From contig NZ_CP099760.1 in NCBI RefSeq assembly GCF_040760005.1, positions 4,991,501 through 5,055,500 on the forward strand: 64,000 nt of DNA, read 5' to 3'. A program made the position numbers and the translations under genes. The notes beneath the pieces were generated by a model. The model worked only from the letters and a program-made list of their open reading frames with translations, did not search any database and was not told the origin of the DNA. Below, in pieces: positions 25,686 through 34,183 of the stretch. The first letter of the stretch is position 1; every line of letters starts with the position of its first letter. This stretch comes from Pseudomonas sp. stari2. Its GTDB lineage: Bacteria > Pseudomonadota > Gammaproteobacteria > Pseudomonadales > Pseudomonadaceae.

Positions 25686-27005
25686 TCAGTTCAACTGCAA
25701 CGTCTCGTTGAACTGGCTGATCGCATCCACCACATGCCGCGAGCCCTGCTGAATCTCGCGGATCGCGTCCCCCGCCTCGTTCGCCAGTTCCACCCCGAGC
25801 CCGGTGCGGCTCAGGCTCGACTGCATGCTCGACACTGCACTCAATGACAGCTCATGGTTCTTGCGTACCACATCGACGATCTCCAGGGTCGCCTGACTGG
25901 TCCGCGCCGCGAGGCTGCGCACTTCGTCCGCCACCACCGCAAAACCGCGCCCGTGTTCACCCGCCCGCGCCGCTTCGATGGCCGCGTTGAGCGCCAGCAG
26001 GTTGGTCTGGTCGGCGATCCCGCGAATGGTCTGAACGATGGTGCCGATGATGTCCGATTGCTTGCTCACCGCATCGATGCTCAGCGCCGCTTCGTTGAGG
26101 TCGCGGGAAATATCCTGAATGATCTGCACCGTTTGCTGCACGACCTGTGAGCCTTTTTGCGCACAGGCGTCGTTTTGTACCGAGGTGCTGTGGGCCGATT
26201 CCGCAGCGGTCTGCAACGTGGTCATCTGATGGGTGATGTCACTGGCAAACTTCACCACTTTGTACAACCGGCCCTTGGCGTCGAACAGCGGATTGTAAGA
26301 GGCTTCGAGATAAACGGTCTGTCCGGACTTGTTCTTGCGCTCGAAGCGGTGCGAGTGATATTCGCCGCGATTGAGCGAGGCCCAGAACGCCTTGTATTGC
26401 GCCGACTCGGCTTCGGCACGGTGACAGAACAGACTGTGGTGATGACCAACGATTTCGTTGAGCGAGTACTGCATGGTCTTGAGGAAGTTGTCGTTGGCCG
26501 TGATCACATTGCCTTCCGGGGTGAACTCGATCACGGCCATCGAACGACTGATAGCGGCGAGCATGCTTTCCTCTTCTTTTTCCTTGTTCACTCGCGCCGT
26601 AATGTCCGAGGCCACTTTGATCACACTGCGGACTTGTTTGTCCGGGCCATACACCGGCATGTAACTGGCTTCGAGCCAGATCTCCCGGCCGCTCTTGTTC
26701 AAGCGCAGAAAAGTACCGCTAATGGGTTCGCCCCGGGCCAGGTCACGCCACAACTTGGCGTATTCCTCGCTGCGATAGAACTCTTCTTCACAAAAGATCC
26801 GGTGATGTTTGCCACGCACCTCTTCGGCGCTGTAGCCCATGGTCTTGCAGAAGTTGTCATTGGCATCCAGAACGATGCCGTCGGGGCTGAACTCGATCAT
26901 CGCCATCGAACGGCTGATCGCCGCCAACTTCGCATTGGCTTCAGTCAATGCACAGCTGAAACGCTCGATTTCCTGCAGGTCAGCCTTGTGATGTAGGTTG
27001 AACAT
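25686..27005 (-). CDS. Soluble PAS-PAS chemoreceptor, BdlA-like
   Basis: A 439-residue cytoplasmic transducer without membrane segments. Two tandem PAS domains with PAC extensions span about 25-145 and 150-270; both have ISRSMA(M/V)IEF and NDNFxKTMxYS, so they arose by duplication. The methyl-accepting signalling domain follows with [34 protein letters not shown]. BdlA-type proteins of this layout link redox or nutrient sensing to biofilm dispersion; the specific role here is inferred. There is no HAMP domain. AAAGGTG lies upstream of the ATG. Confidence 0.88.
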   Translation of the reverse strand: MFNLHHKADLQEIERFSCALTEANAKLAAISRSMAMIEFSPDGIVLDANDNFCKTMGYSAEEVRGKHHRIFCEEEFYRSEEYAKLWRDLARGEPISGTFLRLNKSGREIWLEASYMPVYGPDKQVRSVIKVASDITARVNKEKEEESMLAAISRSMAVIEFTPEGNVITANDNFLKTMQYSLNEIVGHHHSLFCHRAEAESAQYKAFWASLNRGEYHSHRFERKNKSGQTVYLEASYNPLFDAKGRLYKVVKFASDITHQMTTLQTAAESAHSTSVQNDACAQKGSQVVQQTVQIIQDISRDLNEAALSIDAVSKQSDIIGTIVQTIRGIADQTNLLALNAAIEAARAGEHGRGFAVVADEVRSLAARTSQATLEIVDVVRKNHELSLSAVSSMQSSLSRTGLGVELANEAGDAIREIQQGSRHVVDAISQFNETLQLN

Positions 27006-27531
27006 GTCTCTATCACCTTTCGCGCGGTTCTTTGATTTGTTGAAAGTTCAGGTCTTTCAGAATCCACCACCACGTTCCACAGAACAGGCACACGCATTCC
27101 TCCACGGGAGGAAGTTGTCAGGTGATAAACGATGATTAATCAAAGAGTCCATGCAGCGACGCTCTAATCAAGACATCCTTCTCTTGATAGCCCGCAGGCG
27201 GGCCATTCCTAACGTATAGAAGAACTTCCATTTAAAAACAGCTCCTTGTCGGTCAAGTGTCGGTGCCTTGAATTGCGCACTCTGGCAGCTTTGTTCGTGG
27301 CTAACCGGTTGCCGTCGGAGCACATTGAAGGGCATTCGACATAGTTAGTTCTGAATGAGCATAGACAGCACAAGGCCTTGCGCAAGGCCACTAGTCGGCC
27401 AGCACTGAGGGAATTCGGACAGGAAACGAACGAGAAACGGTTCAGCGCAAAAAGGTTTTGTCTGGTCGAACGCCATCGCGGGCTTGCCCGCGATGGCGTC
27501 GGTGTAGCACTACAGAAATATCGGAAAAGAA
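27006..27531. other. 526-bp non-coding region
   Basis: No convincing gene: the only frames are short and have no ribosome sites. The stretch is lower in GC than its surroundings and holds a perfect 16-bp palindrome GGCCTTGCGCAAGGCC at 27374-27389 and a REP at 27471-27498. The first 120 bases should contain the chemoreceptor promoter. A small RNA cannot be excluded. Confidence 0.6.
27471..27498. repeat. REP palindrome, GCGGGCTTGCCCGC type
   Basis: Two perfect 13-base arms (CGCCATCGCGGGC and GCCCGCGATGGCG) flank TT. This is the fluorescent-pseudomonad REP core. It lies 33 bases past the stop codon of the amine-binding protein gene and may stabilise or terminate that transcript. Confidence 0.85.
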
Positions 27532-28545
27532 CTACAGACTCCCGCTCACCTTGTTTGCCACTTCACCCGGCACCCAAGGTTTCCACACTTGCGGTTGATC
27601 GCGCAGAAACGCTTCGGCCACCTGACGTGGTTGCTGACGCTTCTCGCTCATCCCGGCCAGGGTCTGGTTCAGCAGATCAATCGGCAAATCGACTTTCTCA
27701 AAGAACGTCACCAGTTCCGGGTACTGCGCCTTGAACGGTGCCGACACGCCAATCGCCAGGCTTGCCGGCATCGAGCGGGTACCTTTCGGGTTGGGGTTGT
27801 TGGCATCGGCCAGGGTTTTCCAGGCTTCGGCGTCGAACGGCGGTTCTTCCAGCTTCACCAGTTTGAAACGGCCGAGCAACGGTGTTGGCGACCAGTAGTA
27901 GAACAGCACCGGCTTGCCGCGCTTGATCGACGACGCCACCTCGGCATCCAGTGCCGCGCCGGAACCAGTGCGGAAGTTGACGAAGCTGTCGTTCAGCGCA
28001 TAGGCCTTGAGCTTCTGGCTGTTGACGATTTCCGAGGTCCAGCCGGTCGGGCTGTTGAGGAAGCGACCACGGCTCGGGTCTTCCGGATCCTTGAACACAT
28101 CCTTGTAGCGCGGCAGGTCGGCCACGGACTTCAGTTCCGGCGCCAGCGGTTTGATCCCGCGCTCCGGGTCGCCCTTGATCACGTATTCCGGCACCCACCA
28201 GCCTTCGGTGGCGCCCTTCACGGTGTCACCGAGGCCGAACACCTTGCCCTCGGCGGCAGCCTTGACCCACGCCGGACTGCGCCCGGCCCACTCTTCGCCG
28301 ATCACTTGAATGTCGTTTTTCGCCAGCGCCGCTTCGAGGCTGACGGTGCTGCCAGGCAGCGTGTCGGTCGGGTAGCCGTAGCCTTTCTCGACGATCAGGC
28401 GCAGCACTTCGGTGATGAAACTGCCGCTTTCCCAGGTGATGTCGCCGAAGTGGATCGGCGCTTTTGTTTCCGAGGCGACAACGTGCCCGGCAGTCAAGGT
28501 CAGGGCCAGCAGCGAACTGCCGAGCAGGGTTTTGATCGATCTCAT
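27532..28545 (-). CDS. Quaternary-amine ABC transporter substrate-binding protein, orphan
   Basis: A 337-residue periplasmic OpuAC-type binding protein: signal peptide about 1-24, then IHFGDITWESGSFITEVLRLIVEKGYGYPTDTLPGSTVSLEAAL and EEWAGRSPAWVKA, the opening of glycine-betaine/choline/carnitine receptors. Trp residues suited to a cation-binding cage are present (W37, W82). No permease or ATPase gene is adjacent, so it must share a transporter encoded elsewhere. Its ATG overlaps the sigma-factor stop (ATGA), with AGAGGT as ribosome site. The frame is open upstream but that is the sigma gene in another frame. Confidence 0.87.
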   Translation of the reverse strand: MRSIKTLLGSSLLALTLTAGHVVASETKAPIHFGDITWESGSFITEVLRLIVEKGYGYPTDTLPGSTVSLEAALAKNDIQVIGEEWAGRSPAWVKAAAEGKVFGLGDTVKGATEGWWVPEYVIKGDPERGIKPLAPELKSVADLPRYKDVFKDPEDPSRGRFLNSPTGWTSEIVNSQKLKAYALNDSFVNFRTGSGAALDAEVASSIKRGKPVLFYYWSPTPLLGRFKLVKLEEPPFDAEAWKTLADANNPNPKGTRSMPASLAIGVSAPFKAQYPELVTFFEKVDLPIDLLNQTLAGMSEKRQQPRQVAEAFLRDQPQVWKPWVPGEVANKVSGSL

Positions 28546-29087
28546 GCGGACCTCTTGTTCTGGGAGGAAATCAGGGTTTGGTTGGCGCTGTGGCGATTGC
28601 ACAGGGCTTGGGAACGGGTCATGTACATGCTTACTGAACGCTGGGAGATGCCCAGTTCGGCAGCGATTTGCGGGTAGGTCAGGCCGTCGATGCGGGCCAG
28701 CAGAAAGGTCGAGCGCACCTTGCCCGGCAGGCGCTGGAGCGTCCGGTCCAGTTGCTTGAGGCTCTGCGACAGGTCGGCGAGCTCTTCGGGAGACGGCGCG
28801 TGATCGAGGTCGCGTTGTTGCAGTTGTTGCAAATGCCGACGCTCCAGATCGCCCCGCCGCCAGCGCTCGTACAGCAGGCGCTGGGCGATGGTGGTGAGCA
28901 AGGCGCGGGGTTCGCGGATGGCGGTCAGGCCCGGGGCTTCGAGCAGTTGCGCGAAGGTTTCGGCGGCGATGTCTTCGGCGCTGGCTGCATCGTTCGATTG
29001 CCGACGCAGGCGTGCACACAACCATGGGTAATGGTCGCGAAACAACGTGTTCACATGATTGCGATGGGATGCGTCGGCGCCGGACAT
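28542..29087 (-). CDS. FecI-like ECF sigma factor without FecR partner
   Basis: A 181-residue sigma-70-family ECF protein: region 2 at about 10-80 (LFRDHYPWLCARLRRQ, SAEDIAAETFAQLLEAPG, PRALLTTIAQRLLYERWRR) and region 4 at about 110-160 (LQRLPGKVRSTFLLARIDGLTYPQIAAELGISQRSVSMYMTRS). The overall pattern is FecI-like, but no FecR or TonB receptor follows; instead its stop codon overlaps the start of a quaternary-amine binding protein gene. AAGGAG precedes the ATG at 29087. An anti-sigma regulator is not visible nearby. Confidence 0.86.
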   Translation of the reverse strand: MSGADASHRNHVNTLFRDHYPWLCARLRRQSNDAASAEDIAAETFAQLLEAPGLTAIREPRALLTTIAQRLLYERWRRGDLERRHLQQLQQRDLDHAPSPEELADLSQSLKQLDRTLQRLPGKVRSTFLLARIDGLTYPQIAAELGISQRSVSMYMTRSQALCNRHSANQTLISSQNKRSA

Positions 29088-29214
29088 GGGGGCTCCTTGG
29101 TCAAGGGTCGCTGAATGTCCGGTCGTCCGGTGGCGCGATCCTAGCAAGGTGCCTTATGCGTTAAAAATACTTAAAAAGAATTTTTATATTCCATTAAAGA
29201 ATTATTCCAGACCG

Positions 29215-30006
29215 CTAGCGCAAGCGGCCGTAACCCAGTTCTTCGGCCTCACGCTGATAATCCAGCAAGACGAGGTAATCGCTATCGCTGGCAGGCAGGA
29301 TTTCGGGCAAACCGAGGATACGAGCCACGTCCGGCAAGTCTTGCAGACTGCGGTTCATCGCCCGGCGCAACTGCTCGATCTGCGTGTCCGAAGCACTGGA
29401 GACGGTGATAAAGGGCAAGGTCGGGCTGAACGCACTGCGCGCTACCACCCGCAATCCGCTCACTTCTTCGGCGGCGTGCTGCTTCAGGTAGGCAAACGTC
29501 ACGCTGTCGATGGCCGCCAGATCGGCGCGATCTTCACGCAACCAGCGCAGGCTCTCGCGGTGACCGCCACTGAGGCCGACAGAAGCGAAAAAACGCCCGT
29601 CCCGCTGCAACGGTGCCAGGCGCTGACGCAACAGGTTCATGCCGCTGTTGGAGTCTTCGCTGTTGATCACCCCGCGACTGTCGAAGAACTCCGCCAGACT
29701 GCGGCGCGGATCATCGGCGCGGGCAAGGATCAGGCTGCAATGATTGCCGGCCGTGGCGTCCGGCAATTCGTAGCGCGGACGGCCGACAAGCCTGACCTGG
29801 CCACGCAACGCGGTCATCAGCGGATAACCGCAGGTCTGGGTCAGCAACAATTGCGGCGACCGCCAGAGTTCGGGCAGCGACAAGCCTTCGGCCTTGAGTC
29901 GCGAGCGGCCCAAGTGATCGAGAATCCGCGCCAGCCACTGCTCGTTCGCCGCGCGGATCGGCTCGGGGGCGATGTACATCAACAGCTCTGCGTAACCTGA
30001 CGTCAT
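29215..30006 (-). CDS. PhnD-like phosphonate/phosphite-binding domain protein lacking a signal peptide
   Basis: A 263-residue protein with a PhnD-type type II binding fold: GYPLMTALRGQVRLVGRPRYELP, the DPRRSLAEFFDSRGVINSEDSNSGMNLLRQRL segment, and GGHRESLRWLREDRADLAAIDSVTFAYLKQ. The last two are hallmarks of the phosphate/phosphite/phosphonate receptor family. Its N-terminus (MTSGYAELLMYIAPEPIR) is not a signal peptide, so it is probably cytoplasmic. GAGG precedes the ATG, seven bases after the desaturase stop, so the pair is co-translated. No transporter genes are adjacent. Confidence 0.82.
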   Translation of the reverse strand: MTSGYAELLMYIAPEPIRAANEQWLARILDHLGRSRLKAEGLSLPELWRSPQLLLTQTCGYPLMTALRGQVRLVGRPRYELPDATAGNHCSLILARADDPRRSLAEFFDSRGVINSEDSNSGMNLLRQRLAPLQRDGRFFASVGLSGGHRESLRWLREDRADLAAIDSVTFAYLKQHAAEEVSGLRVVARSAFSPTLPFITVSSASDTQIEQLRRAMNRSLQDLPDVARILGLPEILPASDSDYLVLLDYQREAEELGYGRLR

Positions 30007-30013
30007 GGTGGCC

Positions 30014-30955
30014 TCAAATAAACGGATGCTGCGGGCTGTCGATCGGTTTGAAGCCGTTCCGGCGCCACAGTTGCCCATAACCTTGCACCAGAAATCCGCC
30101 ACTGCGTTCGACCCATTGCTCCCGCCGCATGCGGTAGGCCTTGGGTAAGTCGTACCACGAAAGCTTCGGCAAATCGTGATGCACCAGATGGAAATTCAGG
30201 TTCAGGAACAGCCAGCGCCAAGGCCATCCGGCTTCGTTGAGCACCGTGCGCTGTTCCGGTTGTGTGTGCGGCCGGTGTTCATAGTAAGAGCGAACCATCG
30301 CAATCGACAGCGCCGGCACGCTGATCAAAAACAGGTAATGCCAGACCGGCAATGCGCTGTAGCGGGCGATGAAAAACAGCATCAGAACGGTCAGAGTTCC
30401 GTGGGTCAGCCACATCAGCCAGGCCTGGCGTTCGCCTTTTTTCAGACGTTGCAACTCTTCACCGGCCAGCGCCAGCAACGCCAACGGTGCGCCGAGGATG
30501 AATCGGCCGAGCACGGTCTTGTTCATCCAGTGCAGGCTGCGTTCGAACAACGAACTGCCCTGCCAGCGGTCGGCGCTCAGGTAGCGGCTTTCAGGGTCGA
30601 GACCGGGAATCGTCAGGTCTTCATCACGATGGTGCTGCAGATGGCTGTCGCGATAGAGCGTGTACGGATACCACACCGCGAATGGCGCATAACCGAGGAC
30701 TTTGTTGATGAGGTTCCAGCGCGTCGGATGCCCATGAAGCAGTTCGTGCTGCACCGACAGCCACAGCACCAGCAACGGAATCAGCAGCAACGTGCTCCAC
30801 CAGACGCCCAACCGTTCGCTGCCCAGCACAATCGCGGACCAGCCGCCGTACACGCCGATCAGCAACAGCCAGGTCGGCCAGTCGGTACGGGCGGTGAAGC
30901 GCTGGCGCAGGGTTTCGATTTGCTGACGATGCTGATCGTCAAAGTAATGGGCCAT
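30014..30955 (-). CDS. Membrane fatty-acid desaturase
   Basis: A 313-residue di-iron membrane desaturase/hydroxylase. The three histidine boxes are HELLHGH at 70-76, HLQHH at 105-109 and HLVHHD near residue 257. About four membrane helices surround them. It should introduce a double bond or hydroxyl in an acyl chain or related lipid, with an electron-transfer partner encoded elsewhere. It is the first gene of a probable unit desaturase-PhnD-like-(127 bp)-sigma-amine-binding protein. Substrate specificity is not predictable by eye. Confidence 0.88.
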   Translation of the reverse strand: MAHYFDDQHRQQIETLRQRFTARTDWPTWLLLIGVYGGWSAIVLGSERLGVWWSTLLLIPLLVLWLSVQHELLHGHPTRWNLINKVLGYAPFAVWYPYTLYRDSHLQHHRDEDLTIPGLDPESRYLSADRWQGSSLFERSLHWMNKTVLGRFILGAPLALLALAGEELQRLKKGERQAWLMWLTHGTLTVLMLFFIARYSALPVWHYLFLISVPALSIAMVRSYYEHRPHTQPEQRTVLNEAGWPWRWLFLNLNFHLVHHDLPKLSWYDLPKAYRMRREQWVERSGGFLVQGYGQLWRRNGFKPIDSPQHPFI

Positions 30956-31033
30956 GGCGTTGCTCGGAAAAGGAGTCCATTCCTTCTGTGCAACGACAAC
31001 GGAGATTCTTGCAGTTTATTTTCAAAGAGGCAG

Positions 31034-31057
31034 CGGGAGCCCGGATCCGGGCTCCCG
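31034..31057 (-). terminator. Perfect 24-bp palindrome after the 36-residue gene
   Basis: CGGGAGCCCGG and its mirror CCGGGCTCCCG meet at AT, just downstream of the small basic gene on the minus strand. It is followed by CTGCCTCTTTG, a weak T-run, so it is a likely terminator. Confidence 0.65.
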
Positions 31058-31067
31058 AACGGCGTGA

Positions 31068-31178
31068 TCAATGGCCAAAAATGTCGACTTTCTTCGCCCT
31101 TTTCTCATGGCGTTTCTCGATCGCGGTCTTGGCCGGTTTCTTCTTCGCAGCTTTCTTCGCATCCATACCTTTGGACAT
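31068..31178 (-). CDS. 36-residue lysine-rich small protein
   Basis: A 36-codon gene with AGAGGAG ten bases before the ATG. The product starts MSKGMDAKKAAKKKPAKTA, is extremely basic (about one third Lys/Arg), and ends VDIFGH. It has no membrane helix and might bind nucleic acid; I do not know an assigned function. It has its own hairpin downstream and lies divergent from the GNAT gene at 31279. Confidence 0.72.
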   Translation of the reverse strand: MSKGMDAKKAAKKKPAKTAIEKRHEKRAKKVDIFGH

Positions 31179-31278
31179 GACGCGTACTCCTCTGAAGGGG
31201 ATGTGAGATCAGGTATACACCTATCCCGGCGAGTACGTTGTTTTATAATCCGCGACTTTTGCACCGGCAGTCCGATTC

Positions 31279-31698
31279 ATGACCGACACCCGTTACAGCC
31301 AGCTCGACGACCTGTCCTGGCCTTTGATGAACAAGTTCTACCGCCAGCATCAATCGTCGATGAAAGCGGTGCGCGAGGCGCAATTGTGGGTGGCGCGGCG
31401 CGAGGAAATCGTTGCTGCGCTGTGCCTGCGGCCGGTATTCGGCGGGCATTGGCTGACCGGGTTGTTCGTTGATCCGGCCTGTCGCGAACAAGGCATTGCC
31501 GCGCAGTTGATCAGCGAAGCGGTGAAGGACGTCGAGGCGCCGGTGTGGCTGTTCTGCCACCCTGACCTGCGCGGGTTCTATGAGCGGTGCGGCTTCACCT
31601 TCGACCCCGCCTTGCCCCAGGCGATGGCCGAGCGCCTGAGCCGTTATGCGCGGAGCAAGCCTATGATTGCCATGGAACTGGCGCCGCGCACTGGCTGA
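31279..31698 (+). CDS. GNAT-family N-acetyltransferase
   Basis: A 139-residue compact GNAT: LTGLFVDPACREQGIAAQLISEAVKDV is strand 4 with the acetyl-CoA loop (REQGIA) and helix 3, and LRGFYERCGFTFDPA the C-terminal motif. Acceptor unknown. It abuts the convergent deformylase gene with no gap. Confidence 0.82.
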   Translation: MTDTRYSQLDDLSWPLMNKFYRQHQSSMKAVREAQLWVARREEIVAALCLRPVFGGHWLTGLFVDPACREQGIAAQLISEAVKDVEAPVWLFCHPDLRGFYERCGFTFDPALPQAMAERLSRYARSKPMIAMELAPRTG

Positions 31699-32238
31699 TC
31701 AATCGTCAGCGTTGGGATCGAGATCCGGAAACATCACTTCGGTAAAGCCGAACTTGCTGAAATCGGTGATGCGCGACGGGTACAGCCGCCCGATCAGGTG
31801 ATCGCATTCATGCTGTACCACCCGCGCGTGGAACCCCGAGGCCACGCGCACAATCGGCTCGCCCTTGGGGTCGACGCCTTCGTAACGGATCTGCTGGTAA
31901 CGATCCACCGCGCCACGCAGGCCGGGCACCGACAGGCAGCCTTCGAAACCCTCCTCCATCAGCGGACTGAGCGGCGTGATCAGCGGATTGATCAGGATCG
32001 TCTGCGGCACGGCTTCGGCGTCCGGGTAACGCTCGCTGTGCTCGAAGCCGAAGATCACCAGTTGCAGGTCGACGCCGATCTGCGGCGCAGCCAGACCGAC
32101 ACCGCCGACGCTTTCCATGGTCTGGAACATGTCGTCGATCAGTTGCCACAACTCCGGGCTGTCGAGCATCTCGGCGGGTACCGGTGGGGCAATGCGCAGC
32201 AGGCGCTCGTCGCCCATCTTCAGGATTTCACGGATCAT
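31699..32238 (-). CDS. def: Peptide deformylase
   Basis: Removes the formyl group from N-terminal methionine of nascent proteins. The 179-residue enzyme has motif [11 protein letters not shown] at 46-55, motif II EGCLS at 99-103 with metal ligand Cys101, and motif [12 protein letters not shown] with ligands His143 and His147 and catalytic Glu144. The chromosomal housekeeping def normally neighbours fmt; here fmt is absent, so this is probably the second (paralogous) deformylase of pseudomonads. It starts two bases after the brkB-like stop. Confidence 0.92.
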   Translation of the reverse strand: MIREILKMGDERLLRIAPPVPAEMLDSPELWQLIDDMFQTMESVGGVGLAAPQIGVDLQLVIFGFEHSERYPDAEAVPQTILINPLITPLSPLMEEGFEGCLSVPGLRGAVDRYQQIRYEGVDPKGEPIVRVASGFHARVVQHECDHLIGRLYPSRITDFSKFGFTEVMFPDLDPNADD

Positions 32239-32240
32239 GG

Positions 32241-33191
32241 TCAGGCTTCGTCAGTGTTCGGCTTGAGCGATTGATCGCGCCCCAGGCCGGAAACGTGTTG
32301 TTTGGGATGTTCATCGAGTTCGCCGGGGACTTTCTCGCCCGGGTCCTTGCCCTCGCTGGACATGTGTTCGATCACCGCATTCATCTCCGCGCCCAGCAAC
32401 AGCACGGCGGCGGAAATGTAGAAATACAGCAACAGCACGATGATCGCACCGATGCTGCCATACATGGCGTTGTAGTTGGCGAACGTCTTGACGTAGAACG
32501 CGAACCCCAGGGACGCGACGATCCACACCACCACCGCCAGCACCGAGCCCGGGGTGATGAAACGGAACTCCTGTTTGACGTCGGGCATCACGTAGTAGAT
32601 CAACGCGACGGCCACCATCATCAGGATCACGATCACCGGCCAGCGGGCGATGGTCCACACCGTGACGATGAAATCTTCCAGCCCGACCTGCGCGGCGATC
32701 CAACCCATCACCTGCGGGCCGAGCACCATCAGCGCTGCGGCCACCAGCAACATGCCGGCGATGCCGACGGTGTAGAAAATCGACAGCGGGAAACGCTTCC
32801 AGATCGGCCGGCCTTCGACCACGTCGTAGGCGGCGTTCATCGCGCTCATCATCAGGCGCACACCGGCGGACGCGGTGTACAGGGCGATGACGATACCCAC
32901 GGAAAGCAGGCCGCCCTTGGATTGCTGCAACTGGTCGATCACCGGGTTGACCTGCTCCAGCGCCTGGGGCGGCAACACCAGCTCCGATTGCAGGCGCAGC
33001 CAGGAGAAGAAGTCCGGCAGGTGCAGGAAACCGATCAGGGCAATCAGGAACAGAATGAACGGGAACAGCGAGAACAGCATCTGGTAGGCCAGTGCCGAGG
33101 CATAGGTCGACATTTCGTCATCCATGAACTCGGTGACGGTGCGCACAATGACCCGGTGCAGGGGCAGGCCTTTCATGTCGGGGAAAATCAT
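32241..33191 (-). CDS. YihY/BrkB-family inner-membrane protein
   Basis: A 316-residue membrane protein of the YihY/virulence-factor-BrkB family with about six helices and a hydrophilic acidic tail of some 45 residues. The family start [35 protein letters not shown] and the later [21 protein letters not shown] are visible. Function is unsettled despite the old RNase BN label. AAAGGAG precedes the ATG at 33191. Tightly spaced with def (2 bp), so the two form an operon. Confidence 0.87.
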   Translation of the reverse strand: MIFPDMKGLPLHRVIVRTVTEFMDDEMSTYASALAYQMLFSLFPFILFLIALIGFLHLPDFFSWLRLQSELVLPPQALEQVNPVIDQLQQSKGGLLSVGIVIALYTASAGVRLMMSAMNAAYDVVEGRPIWKRFPLSIFYTVGIAGMLLVAAALMVLGPQVMGWIAAQVGLEDFIVTVWTIARWPVIVILMMVAVALIYYVMPDVKQEFRFITPGSVLAVVVWIVASLGFAFYVKTFANYNAMYGSIGAIIVLLLYFYISAAVLLLGAEMNAVIEHMSSEGKDPGEKVPGELDEHPKQHVSGLGRDQSLKPNTDEA

Positions 33192-33317
33192 TCGCGTCTC
33201 CTTTCGCCGCAAAACAGGTTGAAGTCGTGGCGACTCAGGGGCCGTTTTTCTCTCATCAAAGTAGCTCACTTGGCGACTTTGAAACACTGTGATCCATGAC
33301 CGCATGTGAACGGGATA

Positions 33318-33342
33318 CAAAAACGGCCATCCTTGGATGGCC
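33318..33342 (-). terminator. Terminator after the CsbD-like gene
   Basis: On the minus strand CGGCCATCC and GGATGGCCG pair around AA and are followed by TTTTTG. Confidence 0.85.
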
Positions 33343-33368
33343 GCTTCGTTGTTTCGTTCAAGGCTCGA

Positions 33369-33560
33369 TCAAGCCTTGTCGACGCCTTTCTTGACCGCGT
33401 CCTTGACTTTGCCCACCGCTTGCTGGGCCTCGCCTTGCTTCTCTTGCAGTTTGCCTTCGGCCTGCAGCCTGGTGTTGTCGGTGGCTTTACCGACGCCTTG
33501 CTTGATGTTGCCGACCGCTTCGTTGGCCATGCCTTTTACTTTATCGCCTGTGCTACTCAT
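33369..33560 (-). CDS. CsbD-family stress protein
   Basis: A 63-residue hydrophilic protein with the CsbD repeat: MSSTGDKVKGMANEAVGNIKQGVGK and QAEGKLQEKQGEAQQAVGKVKDAVKK. CsbD-like proteins are induced in general stress and stationary phase; the biochemical role is unknown. AAGGAG precedes the ATG at 33560. Own terminator downstream. Confidence 0.9.
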   Translation of the reverse strand: MSSTGDKVKGMANEAVGNIKQGVGKATDNTRLQAEGKLQEKQGEAQQAVGKVKDAVKKGVDKA

Positions 33561-33757
33561 GGTGTTTCTCCTTGGTGCATTAACGAGGAAAGTCAGTACG
33601 TAAAGATTGACTGGCCCGGTTTGCGCCAAGTTTCATTTATTTTCAGGGCTTCATTTCGTCGCGGCATGCAGGTTGGGCTTTATGTTTGCGAGCGTAGCCC
33701 CGAGAATGCCCACCATAAGGGCGCCAGGCGCCACAGAACCGATCCCGCAGGAATGTT

Positions 33758-34135
33758 ATGAAACTCGATAAAAAGCAGGCCATCGCCCGTCGCAACCAGG
33801 AACTGGGCGGTGCCGTGCTCGGCACCAACAACTGCCACTTCGCCGAACTGAACCGCAACCGCAACATCTGGTGGTTCGATCTGCCGGTGTCGCGCCTGGC
33901 CATCGGTCAGTACGAGTGGATTCACCTGTTGATGCACACCCCGGCCACCGACGAACTGCTGCACCTGAAAGTGCCGACCGTGTTTCTGCGCGAGAAGCTC
34001 GAAGGCCTGGTGATCCGCAACGAAGGCAAGCGCAAGGCAGCCCTGAGCCTGGAACTGAGCGCCGACAAGGACTCGTACCTGCAGGACATGCGCCCGGCCG
34101 GCACCAACGTTAACTTCGCGCCGTTCCGCCAGTAA
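33758..34135 (+). CDS. Conserved hypothetical protein, 125 aa
   Basis: A 125-residue soluble basic protein without signal peptide, starting MKLDKKQAIARRNQELGGAVLG and containing NRNIWWFDLPVSRLAIGQYEWIHLLMH. The dense conserved-looking aromatic core suggests a real fold, but I recognise no family. Ribosome site AGGA seven bases before the ATG and a terminator directly after indicate a monocistronic, probably well-expressed gene. Confidence 0.75.
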   Translation: MKLDKKQAIARRNQELGGAVLGTNNCHFAELNRNRNIWWFDLPVSRLAIGQYEWIHLLMHTPATDELLHLKVPTVFLREKLEGLVIRNEGKRKAALSLELSADKDSYLQDMRPAGTNVNFAPFRQ

Positions 34136-34152
34136 GCGATTCCTGCACCAAC

Positions 34153-34183
34153 AAAAAGCCCCGCATCTGCGGGGCTTTTTTTT
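34153..34183. terminator. Bidirectional terminator before fadD1
   Basis: AAAAAGCCCCGCA and TGCGGGGCTTTTT pair around TC, with eight T on the plus strand and A-run on the other side, between convergent genes. It overlaps the fadD1 stop by two bases. Confidence 0.93.

Noticed and set aside
27209..27391. 60-codon open frame in the non-coding region, minus strand
   Set aside because: No ribosome site, Cys/Arg-rich random-looking sequence.
27532..29025. 160-codon N-terminal extension of the amine-binding protein frame
   Set aside because: The extension is Arg/Pro-rich, overlaps the sigma gene in another frame and would bury the signal peptide; the ATG at 28545 has a ribosome site.
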